From: Dehalococcoidia bacterium UBA3254
Lineage (GTDB): Bacteria > Chloroflexota > Dehalococcoidia > Dehalococcoidales > UBA3254
Direction: 5' to 3'
Length of the DNA: 5,624 bases
Assembly: GCA_002362735.1 (NCBI GenBank)
Contig: DEUU01000341.1
Location: forward strand, 1-5,624
Below, piece after piece: positions 5,088-5,624 of this stretch. The notes under the pieces are model-generated. The model worked only from the letters and a program-made list of their open reading frames with translations. It was not told the DNA's origin and ran no database searches. Within the stretch, counting starts at the first letter, position 1. Each line of letters begins with the position of its first letter. Both the position numbers and the translations under genes were made by a program.

Positions 5088-5624
5088 CTAATCCGTTTCC
5101 AGTTCAAAGGCTTTATGCAGAGCGCGGACAGAATCCTTCACTCGAGCCTCATCGATGATACAGGTGATCCGAATTTCAGAAGTCGTAATCAACTGAATAT
5201 TGATCCCCTCTTTACTGAGCGCGCTGAACATTCTGGCGGCGTAGCCGGGAGTATTCTGCATACCGGTACCGACAATGCTGACCTTGCCCAGCCTGGCATC
5301 TGTGACGACTTCTTTGGCATTAACGGCCTTGGATATGGGTGTAATCACATCCATCGCCTTCTTTAAATCGCCTCGGCCTACGGTGAAGGTCAAATCGGTA
5401 ACATTTTCCATGAAGGCATTCTGTACGATCGTATCGACGCTGACTCCGGCTTTGGCTAAAGGCTCAAAGATCGAGGCAGCGATGCCCGGTTGGTTCGGAA
5501 TCCCTTTCAGCGAAATTTTGGCTACATCCAGGTCATGAGCAATGCCTCTGACCTTATTTCGTACTTCCATAGATGCTCCTCCATGAATCAATGTCCCCTG
5601 GGCTTCATTAAAACTTGAAGCCAC
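5088..5624 (-). CDS. lysC: Aspartokinase, C-terminal part with two ACT domains (partial)
   Basis: Aspartokinase phosphorylates L-aspartate, the first step to lysine, threonine, methionine and diaminopimelate. The last 178 codons are present; the amino-acid kinase domain lies beyond the right edge, and the GTG at the edge is an internal valine codon, not a start. The opening SSFNEAQGTLI and EVRNKVRGIAHDLDVAKI are the typical junction from kinase to regulatory region. ACT domain 1 covers about 36-94 (GIPNQPGIAASIFEPLAKAG, then VSVDTIVQN). ACT domain 2 covers about 114-174 (VSIVGTGMQNTPGYAARMF, INIQLITTSEIRITCIID) and ends in the classic VRALHKAFELE. These domains bind the feedback effector lysine and/or threonine and form the dimer interface. 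An internal GGAGGAG plus ATG (5568) could start a separate 160-residue regulatory subunit, as in Bacillus subtilis LysC. No terminator is visible after the TAG. The isozyme and effector cannot be decided from this fragment. Confidence 0.93.
   Translation of the reverse strand: MASSFNEAQGTLIHGGASMEVRNKVRGIAHDLDVAKISLKGIPNQPGIAASIFEPLAKAGVSVDTIVQNAFMENVTDLTFTVGRGDLKKAMDVITPISKAVNAKEVVTDARLGKVSIVGTGMQNTPGYAARMFSALSKEGINIQLITTSEIRITCIIDEARVKDSVRALHKAFELETD
5576..5582 (-). promoter_or_regulatory. Internal ribosome binding site in lysC for a possible beta subunit
   Basis: GGAGGAG on the minus strand lies five bases before an in-frame ATG at 5570-5568. Translation from there gives 160 residues consisting of both ACT domains and nothing else. 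B. subtilis aspartokinase II is known to make such a beta subunit of about 160 residues from an internal start. The site is formed by Gly-Gly codons (GGA GGA), so it may simply be coding sequence. Confidence 0.5.

Noticed and set aside
4962..5366. 134-codon plus-strand ORF spanning the lysC end and the intergenic gap
   Set aside because: Mostly antisense to the second ACT domain of aspartokinase, with no domain of its own.
5622..5624. GTG at the right edge as the start of lysC
   Set aside because: The visible part lacks the kinase domain, and the codon lies within the conserved junction before the ACT domains, so it is an internal valine.

Overview
The window looks like part of an ordinary anaerobe-type bacterial chromosome. 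All four large genes are on the minus strand: the 3' part of an aspartokinase gene (lysC), a gene for a TPR protein with an acidic tail, gyrA, and a gene for a PflX-type (COG1313) radical SAM protein. The left end is AT-rich. It holds one small plus-strand ORF and the 5' end of a minus-strand tRNA gene that runs out of the window. Base composition in the genes is roughly balanced. The GyrA and aspartokinase sequences look to me most like Dehalococcoidia (Chloroflexota), with Clostridia/Desulfotomaculum-like Firmicutes as the alternative. This is recognition from memory, not a search result.

Layout from right to left, in the direction of minus-strand transcription: the last 178 codons of lysC (5624-5088) carry two ACT domains and a well-formed internal Shine-Dalgarno/ATG that could start a separate regulatory subunit. 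A noncoding gap of about 300 bp follows, with a plausible extended -10 promoter at 4867-4896. Next are the TPR protein gene (4790-3978) and gyrA (3971-1536), six bases apart, with the gyrA Shine-Dalgarno inside the end of the TPR gene, so the two are very likely one translationally coupled operon. A strong intrinsic terminator (1459-1513) follows gyrA. Only 21 bases beyond it is the start of the radical SAM gene (1437-448), which has no obvious promoter between terminator and start.

The left 447 bases contain a convergent 42-codon lysine-rich ORF (223-351) with its own promoter and Shine-Dalgarno, and the first 22 bases of a tRNA. Positions 23-157 and 366-447 show nothing I can support beyond weak hairpins.

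Functionally, gyrA supplies the DNA-cleaving subunit of DNA gyrase, lysC feeds the aspartate-family amino acids, and the radical SAM protein is an activase-like enzyme of unknown target. No CRISPR array, transposon or prophage gene was seen. The points most worth checking are the internal lysC start, the non-canonical GyrA box (QHRRGKG), the TPR/acidic protein coupled to gyrA, and the small basic ORF.
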